DNA from: Burkholderiales bacterium
GTDB taxonomy: Bacteria; Pseudomonadota; Gammaproteobacteria; Burkholderiales; Nitrosomonadaceae
Length of the DNA: 64,000 bases
Assembly (NCBI GenBank): GCA_024235735.1
Contig: JACKLU010000001.1
Coordinates: 248,001-312,000 of the forward strand
Reading direction: 5' to 3'
Numbering within the stretch: position 1 is the first letter of the stretch; every line of letters starts with the position of its first letter. The notes under the pieces are model-generated. The model made no database searches. It was not told where the DNA came from and saw nothing but the letters and a program-made list of their open reading frames with translations. Shown piece after piece: positions 45,301 to 55,570 of the stretch. Position numbers and translations under genes: made by a program.

Positions 45301-45726
45301 TTATTTAATCAGCAAAACCGGCTTTAAAGCTAACTGCATAACTTTATTTACCACCGACCCCAGCAGTATCGTTTTAACAACACCGTGACCACGTGCACTG
45401 ATGACGATCAGATCACAATGCAGCTCGGTAGAAAATTGCTCTATCCTGTCCGCCGGATCACCGATCGTAATATGATAGTGATACTTAACACCGGACTGAT
45501 CGAGCATCAAACGTGCTTTTTGCAAGCATCTCAAACCCTCTTCCTGATGATATTGTTTAATATCATTTTGATTAATAAACAAGGAAACATTGCCATCAAG
45601 TGGAGACTGTACATTAAGCAAATGAATTTCCGGTTCGGTTTTATACCAACTCATCATATCGATGACTTTTTTGACCGCCTTACCGGCATTATCAGATCCG
45701 TCAACTGGCAATAAAAATTTCAGCAT
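45301..45726 (-). CDS. Universal stress protein (UspA family)
   Basis: A 141-residue Usp domain beginning LLPVDGSDNAGKAVKKVID, with the ATP-binding pattern GHGVVKTILLGSV near the end. Such proteins bind ATP and help survival under stress. It is 16 bp from the MBL hydrolase gene and probably in the same operon. Confidence 0.92.
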   Translation of the reverse strand: MLKFLLPVDGSDNAGKAVKKVIDMMSWYKTEPEIHLLNVQSPLDGNVSLFINQNDIKQYHQEEGLRCLQKARLMLDQSGVKYHYHITIGDPADRIEQFSTELHCDLIVISARGHGVVKTILLGSVVNKVMQLALKPVLLIK

Positions 45727-45799
45727 GTTTAAATTCCCGTTATTTGAGTGAAAATTCCGTCAGGCTTTCAAACAGAATCTAAAAATTGGTATTTCATTG

Positions 45800-46537
45800 T
45801 TATTTATTCTTTTTCTGATGCAATTCGCTTTCCTCAACCAGATCAATCACTGGTACTGGATGAACTTGAGTATGTGCGGCCATTCTTTTGCCCGCAATCA
45901 CTACAAACGATGCAAGCAAAATCGGCATTATCCAATGCAGATAAACAGCATTCTGATCCACCCACGCGACAGTCACCACATCGGTAACCGCCATATCGCC
46001 GGCAATCCATCCGAGCAATGCCGCACCGATCACAATAGTTATCGGATATCTGTCCATAAGTTTCATAACCAGCTTGCTACCCCAGACAATGATCGGCACA
46101 CTGAAGACCAGACCAAAAATAACCAGCGCCATGCTGTCCTTGGCTGCACCGGCTATCGCAATCACATTATCAAGGCTCATGACGGCATCAGCGACAATAA
46201 TCGTTTTGATTGCGCCAACCAGCGTTGTACTGCTGGCAATTTCATGTCCATTTCCGGGAGGTTCCGGCTGTAGCAGCTTTATACCGATCCACACCAAAAG
46301 ACATGCGCCGGCGACTTTCAAGTAAGGAACAGCAAGCAGGCTTAGTGCAAAAAAAATCAGTATCACGCGCAGCGTAATAGCGCCGAGAACGCCCCAGAAA
46401 ATCCCAAGCCGCCTTTGTTCTTCGGGCAAACGACGGCAGGCCAATGCAATCACTACCGCATTATCGCCACCTAAAACGATATCAATCGCTATAATCTGCA
46501 TCACTGCGATCCAGAATTGCGGACTATCAAAGCCCAT
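45800..46537 (-). CDS. TerC family membrane protein (YjbE-like)
   Basis: A 245-residue membrane protein of seven or so helices with DIVLGGDNAVVIALACRRLP and ADAVMSLDNVIAIAGAA, the acidic motifs of TerC proteins. Members are linked to tellurite resistance and to Mn2+ or Ca2+ export. It may be a metal exporter for extracytoplasmic enzymes. It is upstream of the universal stress protein gene. Confidence 0.9.
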   Translation of the reverse strand: MGFDSPQFWIAVMQIIAIDIVLGGDNAVVIALACRRLPEEQRRLGIFWGVLGAITLRVILIFFALSLLAVPYLKVAGACLLVWIGIKLLQPEPPGNGHEIASSTTLVGAIKTIIVADAVMSLDNVIAIAGAAKDSMALVIFGLVFSVPIIVWGSKLVMKLMDRYPITIVIGAALLGWIAGDMAVTDVVTVAWVDQNAVYLHWIMPILLASFVVIAGKRMAAHTQVHPVPVIDLVEESELHQKKNK

Positions 46538-46582
46538 TCATATCACCTCATTTTTTAACTTGTCTACATGTAGTCACAGGAT

Positions 46583-47752
46583 CTAATCAACCAGAAATTG
46601 GAGTATTTTTTCCCTTTGCCTTAGAGCATCGTTACGACCCAGTTCAATCAGCGCCTGACAAAATGGCGCTTCAAACAAAACATAACTCAACAATGTTGAA
46701 CCATTTGGATTCATCGCGCCAACAGCACGATACAAATAGCGCATGGTAGTCGGTAATGATTGCGCAAAATTCTGCGCTATTTCATTGATTTCAACACTGG
46801 GCGATATCATCATGGTTTCAACGGGACGCAGTTTGATATTTTTTTCGCGCAGCTTGTCGTCGGGTATCATTTTTAAAGTCTCGTTGATTCTTTGCAAACG
46901 TTCGAGATCCACATCCAGGCTATCGACAAAAATACTGTTCATGGCATGGCCTGCGATTTGCGCAAAAGAAGGATAACTTGGCGCGCTGATACGTTCCGGC
47001 AGGATATCGGTTTCTTTATGCAATCCTATGATGAGGACTTTTTCCGCACCCAAATGCAAAGCTGGGCTGATCGGCGTCAGCTGCCGCATAGAGCCGTCAC
47101 CAAAAAATTCACGATTCAGTTTAACGGCTGGAAAAAAAAATGGAATCGCTGAAGAAGCCATGAGATGCTTGACACCGATATACGTTGAAACGCCAACGCG
47201 CTGCGCGCGTTTCCATGCCTTGATGTTTTTTGCACCCTGATAAAATGTAACTGATTGACTTGAGGTATAACCCCACGCGGTTATTCCCAATGCATGCAAT
47301 GCGCCAGTGCGAATGCAGTGCTGTATCATCCGGAACGGTACCCGGCGCAACAGCAGCGATTCCAGTGGCGCGTTATCGAGCAGGGATATGGCCCTGTGAT
47401 GACCAAATTCGGGTGAAAATAACGAAACCAGGCAACGCAGGCCATTTCTCAGCACTCCTATCAAATCAGAACGATAGACCTGCTCCACATGGAAATTAGC
47501 CCACACTTTTTCAAGCTGTTGCACACCTTCATAAAAATTATTTGCAGCAACTGCCAGACTCGTCGCATTGATAGCGCCCGCAGATGTTCCGCAGATTACT
47601 GGAAAGGGATTACGCGCATCTTTCGGCAACAATTCCGCAATTGCACACAAAACGCCGACCTGATATGCAGCGCGCGCACCACCACCTGTCAAGAGCAATC
47701 CAACTTTAGGTTTATCGTTTATCGACTGTGATTCTTCGTTTATCGGCGGCAA
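46583..47752 (-). CDS. Patatin-like phospholipase
   Basis: A 389-residue patatin domain protein: oxyanion GGGARAAYQVGVL, nucleophile GTSAGAINA (GxSxG) and dyad Asp in FFGDGSMRQ. There is no signal peptide. It probably deacylates membrane lipids from the cytoplasm. It ends 45 bp before the terC start and follows a small coiled-coil gene by 1 bp. Confidence 0.92.
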   Translation of the reverse strand: MPPINEESQSINDKPKVGLLLTGGGARAAYQVGVLCAIAELLPKDARNPFPVICGTSAGAINATSLAVAANNFYEGVQQLEKVWANFHVEQVYRSDLIGVLRNGLRCLVSLFSPEFGHHRAISLLDNAPLESLLLRRVPFRMIQHCIRTGALHALGITAWGYTSSQSVTFYQGAKNIKAWKRAQRVGVSTYIGVKHLMASSAIPFFFPAVKLNREFFGDGSMRQLTPISPALHLGAEKVLIIGLHKETDILPERISAPSYPSFAQIAGHAMNSIFVDSLDVDLERLQRINETLKMIPDDKLREKNIKLRPVETMMISPSVEINEIAQNFAQSLPTTMRYLYRAVGAMNPNGSTLLSYVLFEAPFCQALIELGRNDALRQREKILQFLVD

Positions 47753-47753
47753 T

Positions 47754-47993
47754 TTATCCCTTTACTTTTTCCAAAGCATCGCGCAGTGTCTCGTCATTTA
47801 ATTGATTCAGCGATTTTGTCAACAACTGTGCTGTACCACAAGCCTCTTTTGGTAATACATTGCTGTCCAGACTCGCAACAAATCGTGCCGCCGCGCCAAC
47901 TGTATTCAACAGGCTTTGCCGTTCACGCATCAGCATTTCAATTTCCGCGCGTAGCAGAGAAACTTCATTTTCCTTTAAAATTCTATGCGGCAT
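47754..47993 (-). CDS. Small hypothetical coiled-coil protein
   Basis: A 79-residue protein with a predicted coiled coil in the first third (ENEVSLLRAEIEMLMRERQS) and one Cys. I recognise no family. Its stop is one base before the patatin start, so the two genes are likely translated together. Confidence 0.6.
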   Translation of the reverse strand: MPHRILKENEVSLLRAEIEMLMRERQSLLNTVGAAARFVASLDSNVLPKEACGTAQLLTKSLNQLNDETLRDALEKVKG

Positions 47994-48148
47994 GATATTA
48001 CCTTTATCTGTGGATACCTATAAAATAGATGCTGAGTAATATATCAGAACCATAAATCATATAGATTCTGAATTCTGTGCTATTTATCACCTTTTTCCGA
48101 ATTCTCCAGCAAATAAATCCAGTCTTGATTTTACTATAACCCAATCCT

Positions 48149-49111
48149 ATGAAATTTAACGCACCGCTCGACTTATTCCCGGAAATCGAACCCTACCAGC
48201 ATGGCATGCTATCCGTCGATGAAATTCATACGATTTACTGGGAACAATCCGGTAACCCGAAAGGCATACCTGTTGTTTTCCTGCATGGCGGACCGGGTGC
48301 CGGTTCATCTCCAGCACATCGGCGCTTCTTTGATCCCGCAAGCTATCGGATTATCATCCTGGACCAGCGTGGCGCGGGCCGCTCGAAGCCGCTGGGGGAA
48401 TTACGCAATAATACTACACCATTACTGATTGATGATCTTGAGCGGTTAAGAGAACACCTCAATATCGACCAATGGCTTGTTTTTGGCGGATCGTGGGGAA
48501 GCACGCTAGCCCTTGCCTATGGAGAAGCACATCCTGAGCGCTGTCTTGGCTTTATTCTGCGCGGCATTTTTTTGTGCCGTAAAAAGGAAATTGACTGGTT
48601 TCTGTACGGACTACAGATTTTTTTCCCGGAAGCGTGGCGTAAATTTGTCGCCCCGCTGAATCCCGAAGAACGAAAAGATATTCTCGCAGCCTATTATCAA
48701 CGATTGCAAAATCCGGACCCCGAAATTCATATGCCCGCCGCACGCACTTGGAGCATTTATGAAGGCTCCTGTTCAGCATTGCTGCCAAATCCTGAAACAG
48801 TCAATTATTTCGCCGGCGATACGGTCGCTCTCGGACTGGCCAGAATGGAGGCCCACTATTTCACTCATGACATTTTCCTGCCGGAGAACTCGCTGCTGGA
48901 CAATGCATACAAACTGCATGGCATTCCGGCCACGATAGTCCAGGGCCGTTATGACGCGGTATGCCCGATCATCAGCGCTGACGATCTGCACCATGCCTGG
49001 CCACAGGCGGAATACCTCATTATTGATGACGCCGGACACTCGGTCTGGGAACCGGGAATTCTCGCGGCACTGCTTCGCGCTACGGAGAAGTTCAAAACCA
49101 TCCTGCGGTAG
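48149..49111 (+). CDS. pip: Prolyl aminopeptidase
   Basis: A 320-residue alpha/beta hydrolase that removes N-terminal proline. HGGPGAGSSPAHRRFFDP and DQRGAGRSKP are classic for the family. The nucleophile elbow is GGSWGSTLALAY, the Asp lies in QGRYDAVCP and the His in DDAGHSVWEPG. Length is normal. It is monocistronic and divergent from the 47993 gene. Confidence 0.96.
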   Translation: MKFNAPLDLFPEIEPYQHGMLSVDEIHTIYWEQSGNPKGIPVVFLHGGPGAGSSPAHRRFFDPASYRIIILDQRGAGRSKPLGELRNNTTPLLIDDLERLREHLNIDQWLVFGGSWGSTLALAYGEAHPERCLGFILRGIFLCRKKEIDWFLYGLQIFFPEAWRKFVAPLNPEERKDILAAYYQRLQNPDPEIHMPAARTWSIYEGSCSALLPNPETVNYFAGDTVALGLARMEAHYFTHDIFLPENSLLDNAYKLHGIPATIVQGRYDAVCPIISADDLHHAWPQAEYLIIDDAGHSVWEPGILAALLRATEKFKTILR

Positions 49112-49372
49112 AGATTAAGCGCATCAGATAATCGGGAATCATGCAAACTCTAACGAGTTTCTAGTTTGAATCAAACCGCATCAGGTAGCTTCTCCAGTCA
49201 GCGATAATATGCCATTTCAAATTCAGTCGGCGGAATATTTCCAATAGGTTCCGATAATCACTTGAAAAATAAAGGCGTAAAAAAACCGAAAAACAGACGA
49301 AAAATACTCCGTGAAGAAAATCCTTGTAGAATATCTGTAATTGTAGCTACTATCCTTATGAAGGCTTTAGAA

Positions 49373-50056
49373 TTAATAGAACTTGCGACGACGCAAAGCA
49401 CCCAATCCAACAATACCGACACCTAGTAGAGCGAGAGAGGCAGGCTCTGATATTGCTCTAAAGCTAGACGTTCGCACAAGATAAGAACCAACATTGTAAT
49501 CTTTGGAGTCAGGATTAATTAAACCATAATACGTTACTGAATAATCGATACCATTCGAGTCATCATCATATATACAAGTCAGATATATTGAATCATCACT
49601 GTACATATCACCAATAAATCCATACGTATAGTCAATACCCTGGCCCTCGATATATCCATGGTACGCATCGTAAGTTACTCCATATACATAATGCCAATTA
49701 CTATCAAGCGTACTACCAAACAACTGGACAAGGCCATCTATTATGTTATTACTGTAATAAATATAATTATTGTAATTATTTACAGTCGTCACTCCTGAGT
49801 AGTTCGACAATAAAACATTTATTTCACTACCAGTTGCATATCGCCAGCCTTGATACAAACCACCGATTACAAATTGAGAATTAATATAATTGTACGACTG
49901 ATTCACAGTTAAGGTTAAATCTAGCCAGTCCAATCCAGTATTTTCATCTGTAAAATAGTCGCCGTAGTCTACAATTCTAGCTTGTGCTGCATTTGCTGAA
50001 AGGATCGCCGCGATTAAAGCGAGATGGCGAATTTGGCGTGTGAAAGACATTTTCAA
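49373..50056 (-). CDS. PEP-CTERM sorted surface protein, Tyr/Asn-rich
   Basis: A 227-residue protein with a signal peptide (cleavage near ANAAQA-RI). The C-terminal sorting signal reads SEPASLALLGVGIVGLGALRRRKFY: a Pro motif, a membrane helix and an Arg cluster, processed by exosortase. The middle part is unusually rich in Tyr, Asn, Asp and Gly with few Lys, and its DNA is much more A+T-rich than neighbouring genes. Export to the cell surface with the extracellular polysaccharide is likely. The exosortase gene is not in this window. Confidence 0.88.
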   Translation of the reverse strand: MKMSFTRQIRHLALIAAILSANAAQARIVDYGDYFTDENTGLDWLDLTLTVNQSYNYINSQFVIGGLYQGWRYATGSEINVLLSNYSGVTTVNNYNNYIYYSNNIIDGLVQLFGSTLDSNWHYVYGVTYDAYHGYIEGQGIDYTYGFIGDMYSDDSIYLTCIYDDDSNGIDYSVTYYGLINPDSKDYNVGSYLVRTSSFRAISEPASLALLGVGIVGLGALRRRKFY

Positions 50057-50406
50057 CCTTTTAATTTTATTGAGAAGACTTATTAAACATTATCTATGTT
50101 TAAATATACTTGGATTCAAGTAATAAGTGCAATTAATTTACACGGCAAGTAAATCAACTTACCGCCCGCAAAATAATTCATTTTTATGGCTTCTTACTAT
50201 ATGTAATTTCACGCCAGCCTGTGCTAGCCCCACTAGATCGACATGCTGCTGATTCAGCTCTAAGGCAGCCATCGCCACCAAAAATTATCCCCGAGTATAC
50301 AAATACCGCCCAGACATAACATAATACTGCAGAAAATCGTTATTTTATTAATGTAGTAGTATTATAGCTAATTGGATCCGCTACCTTTTAACTCAACAAA
50401 CTCTTA
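50057..50406. other. 350-bp intergenic region with no recognised feature
   Basis: Upstream of the PEP-CTERM gene and downstream of the amidotransferase gene. It must contain the promoter of the former. No RNA, repeat or terminator was recognised with confidence. Confidence 0.4.
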
Positions 50407-52338
50407 TTAAGCCACTTTCTTCCTCTCATAAACAAACCGACTTTCGCCATTAACGATATTGCGCATGAAAGATTCAAACATCAGCAGCGTCCATAGCGGC
50501 GCGCTGTAATCTCTTTTGCCTGACTGGTGATGCTCCACCAGTTCCTCAAGATAAGTCCGGTTAAAAATTCCCGTTTCTGCCAGCACCGGCCCTAGAATCG
50601 CGTTACGCACATGTTGACGCAGCGACCCTCTGAACCAGTCTGCGAGCGGCACCGAAAAGCCCATTTTGTTGCGGTACAGAATATTGTCGGAAAGGTAAGG
50701 TTCCAGGGCTTTCTTGAAAATATACTTCCCTTCGCCGTTTTTCAATTTGACAGAAGCTGGCAGGGAAGACATCCATTCAACCAGTTCATGATCGAGCAGT
50801 GGCACTCTGACCTCCAGTGCATGCGCCATACTGGCTCTGTCAACTTTGGTCAGAATATCGCCGACAAGGTAAGTTTTCATATCCAGATACTGCACCCGCG
50901 ACAGCGGATCATCCGTCGGTGATTGCCTGGCGTATTCCTGCAACACATCCACCGCCCGGTAGTTCTGCAGTTTTTGCCTGAATACCGGTGCAAAAAGCTG
51001 TCGCCGCATGCTATCGCTCATGATTGAAACGCTGTGGAAATAACCTTCAACCGAATCGCGCGCTAATGCTTCAAATGTAGCCTTGGCGCGGAAAATCCGT
51101 GGCGCCCAGTCGGCTTTGGGATAAATGGCGCCCAGCAATCCAAACAACGGTTTGCGCACGCCCAACGGTAACGCGGAACGCAGTTTTTCCTCATGCATAT
51201 ACCAGCGGTAACGCCTGTAACCCGCCATATTCTCGTCGCCGCCATCACCGGACAATGCCACGGTAACCCGTTGGCGCGCCAGTTCGCACACACGGTAAGT
51301 CGGCAATGCCGAGCTGTCGGCAAAGGGTTCATCGTACAGCAACGCCAGCTTGTCGATCAGTTCGAAATCATCAGACTCGACCTGTTCGACATGGTGATTG
51401 GTATGATAGCGTTCGGCGACTTCCTGCGCATATCGGGATTCATTAAATTCAGGATTGCCAAAAGAAATCGAGCAGGTATTGACGGGTTCGTTCATGATCC
51501 CGCTCATCATGGCGACCACTGCGCTCGAATCCACGCCGCCGGAAAGAAAAGCACCCAATGGCACTTCGGTCATTAAATGGATGTCGACAGATTCGCGTAA
51601 TTTTGCGATCAGCGTTTCCATTGCTTCGGTTTCATCGATCGCAGCAAGTTGCTTGAAAGGAACATCCCAATATTTTTGCGGTTGAATCGCTGTCTGGCCG
51701 CGCTGCAATTTCAGAGAAAATCCGGGAGAAAGCTTGCTGGCCTGTTGAAATATTGTTTTAGGTTCGGGAATATAGCCGTAGGCAAAATAATCCTCGACCG
51801 CACAGGGATTCATCTCGCGTTTGAAATCCGGATGCGCCAGAATCGCCTTGAGTTCGGAAGAAAAAATAAACTGGCCGTTATCGAGCATTGCGTAATACAT
51901 CGGTTTGATACCCAGGCGGTCACGCGCCAGAAAAAGGACTTCCTGGTTTCTGTCCCAAACGCCGAAGGCAAACATGCCGCGGAAATGATCAACGCAGCGC
52001 TCGCCCCACTCTTCCCAGGCATGCACGATGACTTCCGTATCGCAATGTGTTCTAAACTGGTGGCCCGCCGCAGTCAGTTGTTCCGCCAGATCGCGGTAGT
52101 TATAGATTTCACCATTGAAAATCACCACCACGCTGCCATCTTCATTAAAAAGTGGTTGTTGACCACTGGCGACATCCATGATGGACAGACGGCGATGTCC
52201 CAAACCTAATCCCGGTTCAGTATAGACTTCCCCTTCATCCGGCCCGCGGTGTTCCTGGGTCTGATTCATGCGCGTCAGCAATTCCCGGTCGACTTCATTT
52301 TTTCCGCGCATATCGAACAAACCGACTATTCCACACAT
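50407..52338 (-). CDS. Asparagine synthase-type amidotransferase, exosortase A system-associated
   Basis: A 643-residue enzyme: an N-terminal class II glutaminase with catalytic Cys2 (MCGIVGLF) and an asparagine-synthase domain with PP-loop SGGVDSSAVVAMM. Length and wording (FDMRGKNEVDRELL, RLGIKPMYYAML, ALSGDGGDENMAGYRRY) resemble amidotransferase 1 of the exosortase A/PEP-CTERM polysaccharide cluster more than housekeeping AsnB. The likely role is amidation during extracellular polysaccharide synthesis; the nearby PEP-CTERM gene supports this. Confidence 0.85.
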   Translation of the reverse strand: MCGIVGLFDMRGKNEVDRELLTRMNQTQEHRGPDEGEVYTEPGLGLGHRRLSIMDVASGQQPLFNEDGSVVVIFNGEIYNYRDLAEQLTAAGHQFRTHCDTEVIVHAWEEWGERCVDHFRGMFAFGVWDRNQEVLFLARDRLGIKPMYYAMLDNGQFIFSSELKAILAHPDFKREMNPCAVEDYFAYGYIPEPKTIFQQASKLSPGFSLKLQRGQTAIQPQKYWDVPFKQLAAIDETEAMETLIAKLRESVDIHLMTEVPLGAFLSGGVDSSAVVAMMSGIMNEPVNTCSISFGNPEFNESRYAQEVAERYHTNHHVEQVESDDFELIDKLALLYDEPFADSSALPTYRVCELARQRVTVALSGDGGDENMAGYRRYRWYMHEEKLRSALPLGVRKPLFGLLGAIYPKADWAPRIFRAKATFEALARDSVEGYFHSVSIMSDSMRRQLFAPVFRQKLQNYRAVDVLQEYARQSPTDDPLSRVQYLDMKTYLVGDILTKVDRASMAHALEVRVPLLDHELVEWMSSLPASVKLKNGEGKYIFKKALEPYLSDNILYRNKMGFSVPLADWFRGSLRQHVRNAILGPVLAETGIFNRTYLEELVEHHQSGKRDYSAPLWTLLMFESFMRNIVNGESRFVYERKKVA

Positions 52339-52598
52339 AGATTTCTCTCTAAAAAATGCTGGTTTTCAGTTAAACGCTCAGTTAACCGGATTAGGCAAAT
52401 GAAAATCAATAGGTTTCAAATCCAGGAAATACACGGGTTTCTATTTATTCAGTGGCTCTACAACTACGTAATCTATTTCCTGAACCAGATGGCATGACAG
52501 AATTTTGCCGGATTATACAATCCGGCAATTTCCTTGATCCGTCAAAAATCATGGAAATTACCGGAAATTGTAAAAACATCGATCAATTCATAATCATG

Positions 52599-54230
52599 TC
52601 AGAATCTGAAGTTGTACTGCACATAGAACAAATCGGAATTCACACCAGGCCTTTGCGCCTGCAGAAAATCTCCGCTGAACAACTTGGAGTAACCTACCAA
52701 TACATCCTGATGGCGGCTCACATGAATATTTGCGCGAAAATCGATTTCATCGCCCACATGGCTGCCTGATTGACCCGTCGGATCTCTGATGATTGCCGCG
52801 CCGCCCGCGTTGTAAAGGTAATCGCGCTCATTGGCCAGATAATAGCGATGATATTGCGAGATAAACGTAAACCAAGGCACGGGATTCATCGTGAACTGCG
52901 CGTTGAAATCATGAATATTCTGGCGCCCGACCTGATCCATGAATCCCAGATAGTAATGACCGAACGGAAAAAGATGACTAAACGTATTGCTTCTGCCGTC
53001 ATTCGGATTCGCATCCCCGGAAGCAAAATCATAACGAATCCAGACATGCGGATTCATCGGCAGCGGAATGTGATAACCCACGCCGGTTGCAACGGCAAAT
53101 GCCGACACGTCGAGATTTGAGCGTTTACCCCACTGATACATACCTTCCAGTTCATAAAGAATACGATCGAAATTACCTACCAGACGGCCACCCCAGGTGT
53201 GGATTGAAAAATCGCCCCCCATCACATTACCAATCGCAACATTCTGCGCGGATACTGGATTCTGATTATCCAGACCCAGATAATACAGATCAATCAGATG
53301 TCCCGGCAGGGGCTTGATGCTGCCCCACAATCCCCAGAAATTCTGTTGTGTATCCCAGTTGTCGAATTCACCTTTCTCGGTTTTCATCGGACGCACCCAG
53401 AATGCATCCAGGTCGAATTTCTGGTTACGCCAGAAAATCTTGCCGCCCTGGAATGTGCGTCGCGTATTTGCCCAATCCAGTGTGGAGATCAGCCGTTGCG
53501 AACCATACAGCAACTCCTGACGACCCGCCCTGAAATAAACCGGCCCGTTGATATCCGCCAGTTTGATATCGGTGAACAGATTCAACATATCGGTATGGTT
53601 TCTTTCGATGCCAAGTGGTGTCAGCTCGCCACTGAATGCGCGCGCATCGAGAAACTCGGCAAACAGCCGTACGCGATCCTGATACCATAAATCCGCATGC
53701 ACACGCGTGCGCAGCAGATGAAAATCGTTGTTGATGCCGGCAGCATTCAGACGGCTGTCAGTTTCATGCACATAACGGTACCAGAAGCTGCCGCCAAACG
53801 ACAAAAGCCAGTCGCTGCCCATATGGATGCGTTTTACCGGATCAAATAGATCCGTTTCATGTTCGGGATTTTCCAGATATCTGAAGTCAACATCAAAAGC
53901 TGAGGTCGGCATTAATGCGAACGGCGGGTAAGGCCGTGCTGGACGATTCTCACGCTGATTGCCTGTAATCAGATCCCAGACGGAGTAATAGCCGGGTCCG
54001 GATGGCGGTGCGGCAAACAGACCGGGTCTGGGCATAGGTGTTACCGGTGGGACTTTTGAAAAGTCAAATTTGCTGTTGTCTGCTGTCTGACTCGATGCAT
54101 GCGCCTGGGACACAAAGACAACCAGGCATAAAAAAAACGCCAGGACATACCCCGGCAAACTGGCAATGTGACCGGCCCCGCGCCTGGTTGCAATGACCAG
54201 AAACGAGTCCGAAAGTAAAAGCGAACGCAT
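52599..54230 (-). CDS. Alginate-export (AlgE-like) outer-membrane protein
   Basis: A 543-residue protein with an N-terminal signal helix, beta-barrel strands throughout and a terminal Phe (YNFRF). Segments such as SDWLLSFGGSFWYRYVHETDSRLN, LFAEFLDARAFSGE, FRAGRQELLYGSQRLIS and FQGGKIFWR match the alginate_exp family, which forms large anionic porins for polysaccharide export. An AGGAG ribosome site precedes the ATG. It is next to the exosortase-linked amidotransferase, fitting an exopolysaccharide role. The substrate need not be alginate. Confidence 0.88.
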   Translation of the reverse strand: MRSLLLSDSFLVIATRRGAGHIASLPGYVLAFFLCLVVFVSQAHASSQTADNSKFDFSKVPPVTPMPRPGLFAAPPSGPGYYSVWDLITGNQRENRPARPYPPFALMPTSAFDVDFRYLENPEHETDLFDPVKRIHMGSDWLLSFGGSFWYRYVHETDSRLNAAGINNDFHLLRTRVHADLWYQDRVRLFAEFLDARAFSGELTPLGIERNHTDMLNLFTDIKLADINGPVYFRAGRQELLYGSQRLISTLDWANTRRTFQGGKIFWRNQKFDLDAFWVRPMKTEKGEFDNWDTQQNFWGLWGSIKPLPGHLIDLYYLGLDNQNPVSAQNVAIGNVMGGDFSIHTWGGRLVGNFDRILYELEGMYQWGKRSNLDVSAFAVATGVGYHIPLPMNPHVWIRYDFASGDANPNDGRSNTFSHLFPFGHYYLGFMDQVGRQNIHDFNAQFTMNPVPWFTFISQYHRYYLANERDYLYNAGGAAIIRDPTGQSGSHVGDEIDFRANIHVSRHQDVLVGYSKLFSGDFLQAQRPGVNSDLFYVQYNFRF

Positions 54231-54666
54231 TGTGTGTCAACTCCTGTTGTTAAAGTACCTGTTATTTCTTCAATTAAAAGTTCGGCTTATAGACTCATCA
54301 CATTTCGAAATTCGGTATCGGCACTTTCTTCAACCGAGAGAAAGCAAGATAAAAATGATAAAAAACCAAATTTTGAAGTGCGATGTGTATAAAACAGCCC
54401 CGAAATTCTGAAGGATAATTTTAAAAACCGGCTTCTCGAACGATTATAAGCGACGATAATTTATCATGAAGTCACAAATAAGTTCCCCGAAATGCCTTTT
54501 TTCACTCGATAAATGAACAAATTACAACATGGAGTAGAAATGTCGCACAAATTATTTCCGCACAATTGGCTGATAAATAAAGCTATTTTTTATGAAGGAC
54601 AATTGTTGTCTAAATACAACAAGCAATGTAATCCAATCTTGCTCAAAGCAGCAATACAGTTTTCAT
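54231..54666. other. 436-bp intergenic region with no recognised feature
   Basis: Between the AlgE-like and radical SAM genes, A+T-rich, with only short frames. It holds the promoter of the AlgE-like gene. Nothing else was recognised. Confidence 0.4.
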
Positions 54667-55551
54667 TCAATAGCTTTGCTTGACATGAAGACCCAGCGCG
54701 CTGATTCTGTTTGCGAAAGCCATAAACCAGGATTCATCTACCTTGGCCAGTGTCGTTGATTCGGGTTGACAGGACACACGTTCGATACCATAGAGCAACA
54801 CACCGCTCAAGACAACGCCATCCGCCATCAGATTCTCAACAAATGCCAGATAGGCAGCAATCTCTTCTTCAGATGGCGGCTCTCCATGCTGACTGAACAC
54901 GCAAGTCTGCAACCAGGTCGGGCAATGGGCAACAGCCAGTTTCAAATTGTCGCGAACCCGCTTGAGGCTCATGCGCGTACTGTTAATGCGCATCCGCCCT
55001 TCACTCGTCGCGCTGTCGAGCTTGAACCAGATTTCGCCATTCAACTCAGCCATACGTTCCAATCCGGCCAATACATAAGGCCGGTCGATAAAACTGCCAT
55101 TGGTAATTAAAACCAGCTTCAAATCAGCCGGCAAAGGAAAATCCTGTTTAACGCGACCAATCAATTCAATGACTTGCGCAAACGCCTTGGCGCTGGTCGG
55201 CTCGCCGTTACCTGATAACGCAATATCGCGGATATGCCGCGCCTCGGGGGGCACTTTCTCCTGCATGAAGCGGCCATCAATCAGCTCCGTCAGAAATCCG
55301 CGCAACTCCGTCTCCAGCCTGTTCAGGTCGATGGGTGGCGCAACACCGCGTTTGAGTCCGGGAACCTGGCAATAGATGCAGCGCCAGTTACACGCGTTAT
55401 TCGGATTAAGATTGATACCGATGGATACACCACCCGCGCGGCGTGAAACAACGGGGTACACGTAGGTCAACCCGGCCGTGTCGCGGCTGTGATCTGTTGT
55501 TTTGAGTAAGTCTGAGGCTTTCTGCAATGGTACAATCCTGCTAAAAATCAA
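54667..55551 (-). CDS. Radical SAM protein of unassigned function
   Basis: A 294-residue radical SAM enzyme with CNWRCIYC (Cys54, Cys58, Cys61) and a GNGEPTSAKAF segment for SAM binding. No second cluster motif is clear. It is divergent from queD by 20 bp, but its Cys motif and length are not those of a typical QueE, so I do not assign it to queuosine synthesis. A role in RNA or protein modification is possible. Confidence 0.8.
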   Translation of the reverse strand: MIFSRIVPLQKASDLLKTTDHSRDTAGLTYVYPVVSRRAGGVSIGINLNPNNACNWRCIYCQVPGLKRGVAPPIDLNRLETELRGFLTELIDGRFMQEKVPPEARHIRDIALSGNGEPTSAKAFAQVIELIGRVKQDFPLPADLKLVLITNGSFIDRPYVLAGLERMAELNGEIWFKLDSATSEGRMRINSTRMSLKRVRDNLKLAVAHCPTWLQTCVFSQHGEPPSEEEIAAYLAFVENLMADGVVLSGVLLYGIERVSCQPESTTLAKVDESWFMAFANRISALGLHVKQSY

Positions 55552-55570
55552 CTGATAAAAAAATGCCCGT

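Noticed and set aside
52339..52598. Plus-strand frames at 52249-52769
   Set aside because: Mostly antisense to the amidotransferase and AlgE-like genes, with no ribosome site or domain.
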